Notes: generated from the sequence alone by a model not told the origin. A stretch of 64,000 bases of DNA from DAOQVR01 sp035341665 (GCA_035341665.1 DAOQVR010000002.1:124001-188000), one strand, 5' to 3'; positions 1-7,639 are shown, numbered from the stretch's first letter. Translations and numbers: made by a program.

Positions 1-1209
1 GGCACCCTGGTCACAGGCATGAACGTGAGTGTCGTCTACGCCCTTCGCCAGGCGATGCACCTCGACCCCCCCGGCACGCCGGTCAAGGTAATCGAGCCCT
101 ACCAGATGCTCGGCGAGATCGGCCCCGACCTCGTGGATGCCCTCGGCGTGGACGTCGTGGCGGTCAATCCCGAAAAGGGCTTCTTTGGCCTCAAGATCGA
201 CGATTGGAAGCCCTGGCAGCTCAGCGACGGCACCCCCGTGCTGGTCCCCGGCCAGTTCAACACCGAGCCCGCCGCCGACGGCAACCTCTGCCAGTACCCC
301 GACGGCGACCGCTCAGCCCGGCCCAGCGGCCGCATGCCCGCAGGCGGCTTCTACTTCGACGCCATCATCCGCCAGGAGCCGATCGACGAAGCCAAGCTGG
401 ACCCCGAAGACAACATGGAAGAGTTCACGCTCCTCACCGACGACGAGGTGCTCTACTTCGAGCGCGAGGTGAAGCGGCTCTACGAGCAGACCGACAAGGC
501 GATCGTCGCCAACTTTGGCGGCACGGCCTTCGGCGACATCAGCATGGTGCCGGCGACACAGCTCAAGAACCCCAGGGGCATACGCGACATCGAGGAGTGG
601 TACGTCAGCACGGTCAAGCGCAAGGACTATGTCCTCAAGGTGTTCGAGCGCCAGTGCGAGGTCGGCCTGGCCAACCTGGAAAGGCTGCACCGGGCCGTGG
701 GCGACCGCGTGGCCGTCGTCTTTGTGACGGGGACCGACTTTGGCACCCAGAACGCGCCCTTCCTCTCCGTCAAGACCTACCGTCAGATGTACTTCCCATT
801 CCACAAGGCGCTCTGCGACTGGATCCACCGGCACACCGCATGGAAGACCTTCATGCACAGCTGCGGCTCCAACCTCCCCCTGATCCCAAGCTTCATCGAA
901 GCCGGGATCGACATCCTCAACCCGGTGCAGTGGACCGCCGTGAACATGGACGCCCAGATGCTGAAGGAGCGCTTCGGAGACCAGCTGGTCTTCTGGGGAG
1001 GCGGAGTCAACTGCCAGCGGACCCTGCCCTTTGGGACCCCCGACGAGGTGCGCCGCGAAGTCCAGGAAAAAGTGCGCATCTTCGGACGGGGCGGCGGCTT
1101 TGTCTTCAACACCATTCACAACATCCAGGCCCAGACGCCGATCGAGAACGTGCGCGCCATGTACGACGCCTTCCGGGCCTGCCGCACCTATCCGCTCGGG
1201 GAGCCCTAG
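1..1209 (+). CDS. UroD-family protein, corrinoid methyltransferase-like (5' end outside window)
   Basis: The frame is open from base 1 and ends in TAG at 1207-1209, so the N-terminus lies upstream of the window; the first Met seen is at 19. The protein resembles the uroporphyrinogen decarboxylase superfamily. It carries His-Ser-Cys-Gly at 856-867 and a second Cys in Val-Asn-Cys-Gln (Cys codon 1012-1014), matching the H-x-C...C zinc site of MtaA/MtbA-type methylcobamide methyltransferases rather than true HemE. I infer a zinc-dependent methyl transfer role on an unknown substrate. A strong hairpin follows at 1269-1302. True uroporphyrinogen decarboxylase activity is unlikely but not excluded. 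Confidence 0.8.
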   Translation, partial: GTLVTGMNVSVVYALRQAMHLDPPGTPVKVIEPYQMLGEIGPDLVDALGVDVVAVNPEKGFFGLKIDDWKPWQLSDGTPVLVPGQFNTEPAADGNLCQYPDGDRSARPSGRMPAGGFYFDAIIRQEPIDEAKLDPEDNMEEFTLLTDDEVLYFEREVKRLYEQTDKAIVANFGGTAFGDISMVPATQLKNPRGIRDIEEWYVSTVKRKDYVLKVFERQCEVGLANLERLHRAVGDRVAVVFVTGTDFGTQNAPFLSVKTYRQMYFPFHKALCDWIHRHTAWKTFMHSCGSNLPLIPSFIEAGIDILNPVQWTAVNMDAQMLKERFGDQLVFWGGGVNCQRTLPFGTPDEVRREVQEKVRIFGRGGGFVFNTIHNIQAQTPIENVRAMYDAFRACRTYPLGEP

Positions 1210-1268
1210 CCGGCCCTGGGCCTTGGTCCACTGGACCCAAGCCCCCACGGCCCATCCTCTAGATCGAA

Positions 1269-1302
1269 AAACGGGAGAGACTGAGGTCAGTCTCTCCCGT
1301 TT
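1269..1302. terminator. Hairpin terminator after UroD-family gene
   Basis: A perfect 16-bp inverted repeat (1269-1284 with 1287-1302) with a 2-nt centre is flanked by A's on the left and T's on the right, so it could stop transcription in either direction. Confidence 0.75.
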
Positions 1303-1318
1303 CGCCTACCACCCCAAC

Positions 1319-1475
1319 CCGAGCTGTCACTCTGAGGAGCGAGCGCAGCGAGCAACGAAGAATCTCGGCTACATCATCCAGTCAGACTCTCACGGCTGAG
1401 CCGAGACTCCCGTCGTCCCTCAAGGCATGCCTCGGTCGCTGCACTCCGTCGGAATGACAGTTCCGAGACAGCCCC
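1319..1475 (-). repeat. Dispersed GGGGCTGTC element, copy 1
   Basis: Read on the minus strand from 1475, this begins GGGGCTGTC and then matches the element at 25148 closely for about 75 bp (TCATTCCGA-GGAG-GCAGCGACCGAGG type sequence). The other half contains the GAGCGAGCGCAGCGAGC palindromic core. It lies between two convergent genes and encodes nothing. Confidence 0.7.
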
Positions 1476-1504
1476 TCTTACGCAAAGGATCGGCCAGGGA
1501 CCGC

Positions 1505-3541
1505 CTACGGTACCGTCAGTTCCTCGCTCGTCTCCTGGTTCATGGCAGGATCGTACTCGTAGCCGGCCGCCTGGACATCCAGGATCGTGATCGTAAAGAG
1601 CCCGGTCAACTTGGACGCGCGCGCGAAGGCGGCGGCCCCATTCAGCCCCGTCACGCGCGTCTGCGTGATGGTCCGTCCGTCGGGCAACGTCCACTGCGCG
1701 GTCACGTTCGCGCCCACGACGCGGTTGCCCGCCTCATCCCACACCGGCACCTTGGCCTGGACCATGTACGTGTTGGGCACCGTCACCTTGTACTTCATGG
1801 CAATGTTCCCAATGAACGCCTTGGTCAGGCCGCAGTCGGGGAAGACAAACGAGCCGATGCGCGTCTGCCAGTTGGCATACCCGTTGGTCACGATGTACTC
1901 CTGGGTGTACCAGAAGGTGCAGCTGTCCGTGGGGTCTACCTGCATCGCGCTATAGTCCCCCCAGCGGCCGTACGAGCTGGACTGGTAGCCCGCGCCCGTG
2001 ATCAGCGTCGTCTCAGACTGGGGCAGCGTCCCGAGCGGGTCTGCCGCGAGCCGGCCCACGTACCGGATCGTGGGATATAGGCTGCCGCTCGACACGCTAA
2101 AGCCAAGCGACATGTTGCCGGCCTGGTCCTGGGCAATACTGCCCATCCAGCGGCTCGACCCGTCGTTCGGACCATACGTGCCCTGCTGGTAGATCGACCA
2201 CCCACCGCCCGAGTTGCGCAGCTCGTACCAGTGGATGCCTGCCAGGTTGTTGCCGATGCTCACCGTGTGGTTCGTGACCATCGACTGGTAGCTGCCAAAG
2301 TTGCGGTACTGAAGCCGGTGCATCAGCCGGTCCGCGATCTCGTCCAGGTTCTGGGTCGTCCCCGGCTGGTCGATGCAAAAGTTCTGGCCGCAGATGGTGG
2401 GATTGACGTCTGCCGTGCCGATCACATAGTTCGGCTCCAGCCCGGCGCCAAAGCTCGAGTTCCCGGGCGTCACCCAATCGGCGTGAAAGTTCCAGATGCG
2501 CAGTGCATCGGTCGGCCCGATCCAGGTCGAATCATCCCACTCCATGAAGGGGCAGGGCGCGCCGGTCGGCGGCTGGGACGTACCCTCCCAGTCGGCCGGC
2601 TGCATGCCGCCATAGTTGGCATTGTGCGTGTAGAGGTCATAGTAGATCGTCTGCGCCGACTGGCCCAGCAGCATCTTGTCCCGCTCAAATGCGGCCGCAC
2701 CCTGGCCGCGCCACGACCCCGAAGAGCTGAACTGGTTGACGGCAACGTAGTAGCCGTCGGGCCACAGCGTGACCTTCGGATAGTCCGGCATGTAGTTGTT
2801 GGGCCACGCGTAGGCGTAGCGGTGCCAGGCACCTGTCGGGTCGGCCGTCTGCGACACGGCGATGCAGAGGTAGTCCGGGGTCGTGGTGAGGCCGAACTGC
2901 AGCATCACCCAGCGGTCGGCCAGGTGATCGTACAGCACGACGGGGTCGCCACTGTTGGACGTCTCACAGCTTCCGCCGAATCCGGTCCAGAGGGTGTTGC
3001 CGTTGGCCGGCCCGTAGAGCGACGTGCCATTCTTGTCCCACACCTGGAAGGAGAGGTTGACCCACTGCACATAGTGGTTGGGACCGACGTCGCCGTTGGT
3101 ATCGGGCGGGTGCACCCCATTCCGGTTGTTGACCCCTTCCCAGTTCATAATCGGGGAGGGCATGGCGCTCTCTCCCTGCCAATCCTGAAGGGTCGCATCG
3201 GCGCCGGTGGCGCCCCGGTCGTGGCCCGGCAGCGGCCCCTCGTGGAAGCGGACTAGCTCTTCATCTGCCGGCGGCGTCACGATCGGCGCGATGTCACGCA
3301 GCGGCGGCGAGACGTCGAACTTCTCCGGCTGGATCACCAGCGGCCCTGCACCGGCCTGCGCCGGCTCCGGCGCGGCCGGCTCGTTCCCTGCCGAGCCCAC
3401 CGGTGCGCTCATCGCGTACGACACCATGCCGGCCTCGGCCGAGTTGGCCTCATTGGGCGCCACGACCCACACCACGGCCGTCAAGGCCAGCAGGATCGCC
3501 AAGGCGCCGCCCGCCACTTTGAACCATCTTGTCTTGTGCAT
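1505..3541 (-). CDS. Large secreted protein of unknown function
   Basis: A 678-residue protein with a clear N-terminal signal peptide (charged HKTRWFK then a hydrophobic stretch to about residue 29). Residues ~130-560 are rich in W, G, N and D with repeated short beta-strand-like blocks, suggesting a beta-propeller or similar exported fold. The last ~110 residues look like an Ig-like beta-sandwich (VPVWDEAGNRVVGANVTAQW type pattern). No catalytic signature was recognised. The start is supported by an AAGGGGGG Shine-Dalgarno just upstream and a promoter at 3589-3617. Similar proteins occur in Anaerolineae and actinobacteria, but the function is unknown. Confidence 0.8.
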   Translation of the reverse strand: MHKTRWFKVAGGALAILLALTAVVWVVAPNEANSAEAGMVSYAMSAPVGSAGNEPAAPEPAQAGAGPLVIQPEKFDVSPPLRDIAPIVTPPADEELVRFHEGPLPGHDRGATGADATLQDWQGESAMPSPIMNWEGVNNRNGVHPPDTNGDVGPNHYVQWVNLSFQVWDKNGTSLYGPANGNTLWTGFGGSCETSNSGDPVVLYDHLADRWVMLQFGLTTTPDYLCIAVSQTADPTGAWHRYAYAWPNNYMPDYPKVTLWPDGYYVAVNQFSSSGSWRGQGAAAFERDKMLLGQSAQTIYYDLYTHNANYGGMQPADWEGTSQPPTGAPCPFMEWDDSTWIGPTDALRIWNFHADWVTPGNSSFGAGLEPNYVIGTADVNPTICGQNFCIDQPGTTQNLDEIADRLMHRLQYRNFGSYQSMVTNHTVSIGNNLAGIHWYELRNSGGGWSIYQQGTYGPNDGSSRWMGSIAQDQAGNMSLGFSVSSGSLYPTIRYVGRLAADPLGTLPQSETTLITGAGYQSSSYGRWGDYSAMQVDPTDSCTFWYTQEYIVTNGYANWQTRIGSFVFPDCGLTKAFIGNIAMKYKVTVPNTYMVQAKVPVWDEAGNRVVGANVTAQWTLPDGRTITQTRVTGLNGAAAFARASKLTGLFTITILDVQAAGYEYDPAMNQETSEELTVP

Positions 3542-3588
3542 ACACCCCCCTTGGAATCAGATTTCGGCTCCCCGAGTCACGAATTCGC

Positions 3589-3617
3589 ATCGTACCACCA
3601 CCCGCAGCAGCCGGCAA
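3589..3617 (-). promoter_or_regulatory. Sigma70-type promoter for secreted protein
   Basis: On the minus strand TTGCCG, 17-bp spacer, TACGAT, about 50 bp before the start codon of the secreted protein gene. The stretch 3618-3761 between this and the hisS promoter shows no recognisable feature. Confidence 0.6.
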
Positions 3618-3761
3618 ATGCCGGGGCGGCTGCTTCCATCGGCCGGCGCCACCCTCCGGCCCCCGTAGCCTAGCCCTTCGCGGGCGCGTGGGCAGGCCCG
3701 CCTGTCAGCTCTCCCGTGGGCGTGCCGGCGGCAGCTCTGCGCAAGGGAGCCATGGCCCGAT

Positions 3762-3790
3762 TTGCCGTCCAGGGGCTTTCGTAGTACACT
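3762..3790 (+). promoter_or_regulatory. Promoter of hisS leader
   Basis: TTGCCG (3762-3767), 17-bp spacer, TACACT (3785-3790). Predicted transcription start near 3797, giving a leader of about 230 nt before hisS. Confidence 0.7.
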
Positions 3791-3819
3791 TCTGCGCCAG
3801 GAAGGGATGGATCAGGACG

Positions 3820-3924
3820 ATGTGTTGGGACGTGCCGCAGTTAGCCCGCTCTGTCGCGCCGCTGCGCCCCCACGCCCACCATCCCCATAGGCACGTGAGC
3901 CACGCGCCGGGGGCCGTTGCCTGA
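3820..3924 (+). CDS. hisS leader peptide, histidine-rich
   Basis: A 34-codon ORF starting ATG at 3820 and ending TGA at 3922-3924. Its first half is unremarkable, then 11 successive codons (3871-3903) contain six His codons (CAC GCC CAC CAT CCC CAT AGG CAC GTG AGC CAC). This density is what known his leader peptides show. The start is uncertain: CAGGA lies only two bases upstream and AGGAAGGG about 13 bases upstream. It sits between the promoter at 3762-3790 and the attenuator hairpin. The peptide itself probably has no function; its translation is the sensor. Confidence 0.75.
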   Translation: MCWDVPQLARSVAPLRPHAHHPHRHVSHAPGAVA

Positions 3925-3956
3925 CCCATCACGAGGTCGGCCCGACGACCAAGCCA

Positions 3957-3988
3957 GGGCGTGGCTCCACCGAGAGCCACGCCCTTTT
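3957..3988 (+). terminator. Attenuator terminator ahead of hisS
   Basis: Perfect 11-bp stem (3957-3967 with 3974-3984), 6-nt loop, followed by TTTT at 3985-3988. It lies 41 nt before the hisS start codon, so it must be overcome for hisS to be transcribed. Confidence 0.85.
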
Positions 3989-4029
3989 GTTGGCTTGTCC
4001 AACGAAACCATGCCATGGAGGAGAGGACC

Positions 4030-5373
4030 ATGCAGGACACCAAGGCCAAGAGGGTAGAGCCCCGCCTGCCGCGGGGCATGCGGGACATCCTTCCGCAGAA
4101 GATGATCCAGCGCGAATACGTGATCGCCACCATCCGGCGCGCATTCGAAGAGTTCGGGTTCGAGCCGCTCCAGACGCCCGCCCTCGAGCTGCGCGAGACG
4201 CTCATGGGCAAGTACGGCCCCGACGCCGAAAAGCTGATCTACGAGGCGGGTCATGTCGGAGGCAAGGAGCAGCTGGCGCTGCGCTATGACCTCTCGGTCC
4301 CGCTGGCCCGCGTGGTCGCCCAATACCCGGACCTCGTCAAGCCGCTCAAGCGCTACCAGATCGCTCCTGTCTGGCGTGCCGAGCGCCCACAAAAAGGCCG
4401 CTACCGCGAGTTCTACCAGTGCGACGCCGACTGCGTCGGCCCGGCTTCGATGCTGGCCGATGCCGAGATCCTGAGCCTCACCTACGAGGTCCTGTCCCGC
4501 CTCGGCTTCCGCCAGTTCACCATCCTCCTGAACGACCGCAAGCTGCTCAACGGCATCGGCCGCTACGCCGGCGTCGACGACGAGCAGCGGGCCGGGCTCT
4601 ACCGATCGATCGACAAGCTGGACAAGGTCGGCCTGCCGGGCGTCGAGGAGGAGCTGCGCAAGAACGCGATCCCCGACGGTGCGATCCAGCGCATGTTGGA
4701 GCTGCTCCAGGTGCAGGGCGACAACCGGGCCATCCTCGCGCGCCTGCGCGTCGTGCTCGCCGGCTCTCCCGATGCCCTGGAAGGGCTGTCCGAGCTCGAA
4801 GAGATCGTCGGCTACCTGGAGGCCCTCGGCATCCCCGAGCGCTTTGCCCGCGTCTCGCCGGCCATGGTGCGCGGGCTGGAGTACTACACCGGCCCCGTCT
4901 TTGAGACGGTCGTGGAAGAGCCCAAGATCGGCAGCATCACCGGGGGCGGGCGCTACGACAAGATGATCGGCATGTTCACCGGTCGCAGCCTGCCCGCCAC
5001 CGGCACGACCATCGGGATCGAGCGCATCATCGACGTGATGGAAGAGCTGGGCATGTTCCCACCCGGCGTGGGCAAGACGGTGACCCAGGTCTTGGTCACG
5101 CGCTTCAACCCGGACCTTGTGGTCGACTCGCTCAAGGCAGCCGCCGCGCTGCGCGCAGCAGGGCTCAACGCCGAGCTCTACTTCGAGGACGAGTCCCTGG
5201 CCCGGCAGGTGCGCTACGCCGACCGCAGGGGCATTCCCTACGTGGCCATCCTCGGGCCCGACGAGGTCGCTGCCGGCCGCATCACCCTGCGCGACCTTGC
5301 CGGAGGGCGCCAGGTGACCGTCGCCCGCGACGCCGCCCCCGCGCAGCTAGAAACCTGGCGCCACGAAGCCTAG
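4030..5373 (+). CDS. hisS: Histidyl-tRNA synthetase
   Basis: A 447-residue class II aminoacyl-tRNA synthetase that charges tRNA-His in the cytoplasm. Visible signatures are the N-terminal LPRGMRDILP motif, motif 2 with APVWRAERPQKGRYREF, the HisRS-specific GLEYYTGPVFE block, and GGGRYDKMIGMF of motif 3, followed by the C-terminal anticodon-binding domain (from TQVLVTRF). The frame stays open upstream to 3961 and contains another ATG at 4015, but ATG 4030 is chosen: it has GGAGGAGAGG immediately upstream and starts where the family starts. Expression is predicted to be controlled by the leader peptide and attenuator at 3797-3988. Confidence 0.97.
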   Translation: MQDTKAKRVEPRLPRGMRDILPQKMIQREYVIATIRRAFEEFGFEPLQTPALELRETLMGKYGPDAEKLIYEAGHVGGKEQLALRYDLSVPLARVVAQYPDLVKPLKRYQIAPVWRAERPQKGRYREFYQCDADCVGPASMLADAEILSLTYEVLSRLGFRQFTILLNDRKLLNGIGRYAGVDDEQRAGLYRSIDKLDKVGLPGVEEELRKNAIPDGAIQRMLELLQVQGDNRAILARLRVVLAGSPDALEGLSELEEIVGYLEALGIPERFARVSPAMVRGLEYYTGPVFETVVEEPKIGSITGGGRYDKMIGMFTGRSLPATGTTIGIERIIDVMEELGMFPPGVGKTVTQVLVTRFNPDLVVDSLKAAAALRAAGLNAELYFEDESLARQVRYADRRGIPYVAILGPDEVAAGRITLRDLAGGRQVTVARDAAPAQLETWRHEA

Positions 5374-5391
5374 CCCAGGCCTAGAAAAAGA

Positions 5392-5440
5392 CGGGGCTGT
5401 CCGATTTGAGCCGTCGGCCACTTGAACCCCAGTTCAGTGC
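5392..5440 (-). repeat. Duplicated 3' half of tRNA-Pro (att-like remnant)
   Basis: These 49 bp match 7456-7504, the 3' 49 nt of the intact tRNA-Pro, at 42 positions with one small gap near the end. Same orientation. The T-stem pairing is destroyed, so this is not a working tRNA. Direct duplication of a tRNA 3' end at the far side of foreign genes is the hallmark of site-specific integration. Confidence 0.75.
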
Positions 5441-5457
5441 CCAAACTGGCCGCCTTG

Positions 5458-5494
5458 GTTCACTTGACGATGGCTTCTTCGTCGTCAAGTGAAC
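5458..5494. repeat. Inverted repeat inside tRNA-Pro island
   Basis: GTTCACTTGACGA at 5458-5470 pairs perfectly with 5482-5494 around an 11-nt loop. A further TCAAGTGAAC follows shortly after. The motif resembles the tRNA-Pro anticodon arm (CACTTGAA...TTCAAGTG) and the hairpin at 7411-7451. No gene was found in 5495-5592. Confidence 0.6.
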
Positions 5495-5592
5495 TCCGGT
5501 ACCTGCAATCAAGTGAACTGAGGCTCGTCCCGACTAGCCTCTCTGAACGCTGCTTAGTAAGATCCCATACACCCGCCAACTGGACTGAATGG

Positions 5593-6368
5593 TCACCGCC
5601 CAGCATAGGTTTCCAGGCAAGGTGCATGCTCCTCGCAGCCATCCCAGCCACACGCAGGCGGGCGAAAGAACACGCTGTCCGGACGATCCTCCCCAGCGTC
5701 AGGTGCAGCCAGCACGTGATGCCGCAGTTGCCCGGTGACCCTGCTCATCACGTCGTCGGCCAGACGCTGAAAGGCGGCCTTTGCGACAGCCGGTTCCCAC
5801 TCGACCAGCATCTTGGCCGGCCAGCGATCGGCCTCGTCCGGCAAGTCGGCGGCGCGACTGAGTGCCATGGCAAACCAGTACAGGTCGAAGCCGGGGTATA
5901 TCTGAGCGGCCTGTGCGAGCAGGGAGTCCAGGCGCTCGGAATGCGGAGGGAAGAAGAGATCGATCGCGGCTCTCGGCTCAGCGCGCCCGCAGTACGCCAG
6001 CAGCCTGTCGACGCTGACGTCTTGCCAGTCGCTTCTTCATGCCCCATACGGAGACAGTGCGAGGGCCTCAAAGCACTAGGGCGAATCCAGGGCGAGATCG
6101 ACGCGCACGGCGCCAGTCTCGGAAGACACCGTGAGCTCCACAAAGCTCGAAAAGCGGCACACCACCTGGACGTGCAGCCAGCCGGCCCGGCAGGCGCGCT
6201 CAAGCCCGTAGGAGAAGGGAAGGATCAGGCCTGCCTCGGCGGTGAAGAGGTCCAGGTCGAACGAGAGGGGTGGCCCAGGTAGAACTAGGCCGGGGCCGTG
6301 CCGCCCGCGAGACAGGACCGCCCCTGGTCCGGCAGTGCACCAAACAGACTCAGGAGCGCTTGCTGCAT
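5593..6368 (-). pseudogene. AbiEii-type nucleotidyltransferase toxin, decayed
   Basis: Read on the minus strand from ATG 6368, the conserved order of AbiEii/DUF1814 toxins is recognisable but broken. First comes a LAGGT-A-FYLGH block interrupted by TAG at 6285-6287, then a +/-1 frameshift, then SFDLDLFT (about 6243-6269) and VRVDLALDSP. Next are TAG at 6076-6078 and TGA at 6037-6039 in frame, then RLLAYCGRAEPRAAIDLFF and a C-terminal PGFDLYWFAMAL...WPAKMLV region ending at 5593. Family members transfer nucleotides to tRNA or proteins in type IV toxin-antitoxin or abortive infection systems. This copy cannot make a full protein. The reconstruction is by eye. Confidence 0.75.
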
Positions 6369-6399
6369 GGGAGTGAGGGGTCCCTTACCCTGGAGCATT

Positions 6400-6659
6400 T
6401 CCATGCTTTTCCAGGAACCGCTTCCACAGGCGGTGCAGGTCTGCCGGGTGTCTCAGCTCGTCTAGCATCTGGCAGCCTCCTGCAGGTCCAGTTGCCGAAC
6501 ATCCTCGGAGCGTCCATGCAAGAGCACCTGGCACATGAGCCACCTACGCTGGAAAAGGTCGGAGTGGTCGACGCTGTCCGTGCTCCAGACCAGAAGTCGC
6601 GGGGGCGTTGTGCGCCCGCAAGTTCCGTACAGCTCGACTCCTTGCCCATATGTGCACAA
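6400..6659 (-). pseudogene. Fragment resembling the partner gene of AbiEii-type toxins
   Basis: On the minus strand a frame from 6659 to a stop at 6462 encodes an LLVWSTDSVDHSDLFQRRW-like block followed by VLLHGRSEDVRQLDL. The sequence then continues in another frame as ELRHPADLHRLWKRFLEKHG before meeting a stop near the toxin remnant. The pattern recalls the small protein (DUF6922-like) often encoded just before AbiEii-type toxins. The assignment is tentative; the frame is disrupted and no start is convincing. Confidence 0.4.
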
Positions 6660-6671
6660 CAGGATGGCTGG

Positions 6672-6941
6672 TCACGCCGTGGCCAACTCGACAGCCTCTG
6701 ACGCTGCCACCGGCCGGCTTTCGAGGTACAGAGTGTCATAGCTCAGATCCACACCACCTGGCCACTCGACCGAACCGGCCATCACCCGAGCTGCACAGAA
6801 GGTCGCGGGGTTCTGCAGGCGGGCAAAAACCCCGCGGTGCAGGTAAGGCTTGACGTCGAATACACGACGCTCACCATTCTCAAACAAAAGCTCCAGTCGG
6901 TAGCCATCCAGAGGCTGGACCTGCTTGACATACGGATTCAT
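6672..6941 (-). CDS. DUF2442 domain protein
   Basis: An 89-residue protein with the DUF2442 pattern: VQPLDGYRLELLFENGERRVFDV near the N-terminus and VEWPGGVDLSYDTLYL near the end. ATG 6941 is preceded by AGGAGG with a 5-nt gap; a GTG at 6947 lies inside that site and is less likely. It follows the DUF4160 gene by 9 nt, so the two are co-transcribed from the promoter at 7274-7302. DUF2442/DUF4160 pairs are common in mobile and stress-linked regions and have been suggested to be toxin-antitoxin-like; that role is inference. Confidence 0.85.
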   Translation of the reverse strand: MNPYVKQVQPLDGYRLELLFENGERRVFDVKPYLHRGVFARLQNPATFCAARVMAGSVEWPGGVDLSYDTLYLESRPVAASEAVELATA

Positions 6942-6950
6942 GACCACCTC

Positions 6951-7220
6951 CTACCTCAAGGGCTCGATCCGGAACACTTCTTCACCGTTCACAGCCAACT
7001 GCCAGTCGGCCAGCAACTCCTCGCGATGGATCTCGATCCAGGCTTGCACGAGTCGGGCCTTTCCGGATGGCAGTGTCCCGGCAAGCTCTTGACCGTCATC
7101 GATGCTGAACACAGCCCTCCTCCCGGCATATTCTGCGTGCACGTGAGGCATCTGATGCTGCCTGTCGTCAAAGAAATACATCCGGACTATGATGCCGTAG
7201 AACATCGATAGGATCGGCAT
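6951..7220 (-). CDS. DUF4160 domain protein
   Basis: An 89-residue full-length DUF4160 protein: PILSMFYGIIVRMYFFDD at the start, PHVHAEYAGRRAVFSIDDG in the middle, LVQAWIEIHREELLADWQLA and a C-terminal EEVFRIEPLR. It is the first gene of a two-gene operon with DUF2442 and has its own consensus promoter. It sits on the island next to tRNA-Pro. Function is unknown; the conserved His-rich PHVHA suggests a metal or nucleic acid contact, which is speculation. Confidence 0.88.
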   Translation of the reverse strand: MPILSMFYGIIVRMYFFDDRQHQMPHVHAEYAGRRAVFSIDDGQELAGTLPSGKARLVQAWIEIHREELLADWQLAVNGEEVFRIEPLR

Positions 7221-7273
7221 GATCGATTCCCTCCCAAAAGGGACACAGGCCCTGCTGCCGCCCCGCCGAGATC

Positions 7274-7302
7274 ACTATACAGTAAGGTCGCGGCTGTGTC
7301 AA
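7274..7302 (-). promoter_or_regulatory. Promoter of DUF4160-DUF2442 operon
   Basis: Minus strand TTGACA, 17-bp spacer, TATAGT; nearly perfect sigma70 consensus about 54 bp before the DUF4160 start. Confidence 0.85.
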
Positions 7303-7410
7303 GCAGTCCGTTGCCGCGCCGGACCGCACAGCAAGGCAGCCGTTCGTGTGTTCACGGCGTGGAGGGTCGGGTGCACTCCAGTTGATTGCGGATTCGCGGT
7401 CTGACAACCA

Positions 7411-7451
7411 GAGGTCACTTGAAGGCGCCCCCTGCGCTGTCAAGTGACCTC
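7411..7451 (-). terminator. Hairpin just downstream of tRNA-Pro
   Basis: A 12-bp perfect inverted repeat (7411-7422 with 7440-7451) with a 17-nt loop begins 4 nt after the tRNA 3' end on the minus strand. It lacks a clear T-tract, so it may be a processing or termination structure, or a relic related to the inverted repeat at 5458. Confidence 0.45.
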
Positions 7452-7454
7452 CAG

Positions 7455-7528
7455 TCGGGGCGGTCCGATTTGAACGGACGGCCACTTGAACCCCATTCAA
7501 GTGCGCTACCGGACTGCGCTACGCCCCG
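7455..7528 (-). tRNA. tRNA-Pro(GGG)
   Basis: Complete cloverleaf on the minus strand: acceptor CGGGGCG/CGCCCCG, D-arm GCGC...GCGC, anticodon loop ATGGGGT with anticodon GGG, T-arm GTCCG-TTCAAAT-CGGAC, discriminator A. CCA is not encoded. The 3' half is duplicated at 5392-5440. Confidence 0.95.
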
Positions 7529-7538
7529 AAGTGCAAAT

Positions 7539-7567
7539 AGTATACCCCAGTGCCCTCCGATGGTCAA
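7539..7567 (-). promoter_or_regulatory. Promoter of tRNA-Pro
   Basis: Minus strand TTGACC, 17-bp spacer, TATACT, ending 11 bp before the tRNA 5' end. Confidence 0.8.
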
Positions 7568-7609
7568 ATGCCGGTCCTGATCAGGCGGCGCAGGCCCGTC
7601 CCCGTCGAT

Positions 7610-7639
7610 TTGGGCCCCCGGTGCACCCTGTGGTAGAAT
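7610..7639 (+). promoter_or_regulatory. Promoter of cytochrome c gene
   Basis: TTGGGC, 18-bp spacer, TAGAAT, 42 bp before the cytochrome start codon. Confidence 0.55.

Larger units (their letters stand above)
3797..3988 (+). promoter_or_regulatory. hisS transcription attenuator (leader RNA)
   Basis: The leader holds a small ORF with six His codons (3871-3903) and two mutually exclusive hairpins. The segment GCGTGGCTC at 3959-3967 can pair with GAGCCACGC at 3974-3982 to make the terminator. It can also pair with an identical GAGCCACGC at 3897-3905, inside the leader ORF, to make an antiterminator. A ribosome stalled on the first His codons would leave 3897-3905 free and favour antitermination; a fast ribosome train would mask it. 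This is the classical his/trp attenuation logic applied to histidyl-tRNA synthetase. The pairing is seen in the sequence; the mechanism is inferred. Confidence 0.75.

Noticed and set aside
2231..3256. A 341-codon plus-strand frame opposite the secreted protein
   Set aside because: Composition is that of an antisense shadow, with no start signal, and the minus-strand gene has a signal peptide, promoter and ribosome site.
3797..3960. T-box riboswitch in front of hisS
   Set aside because: No T-box consensus (AGGGTGGnACCGCG type) was found; the His-codon-rich ORF and duplicated stem arm fit peptide-based attenuation instead.
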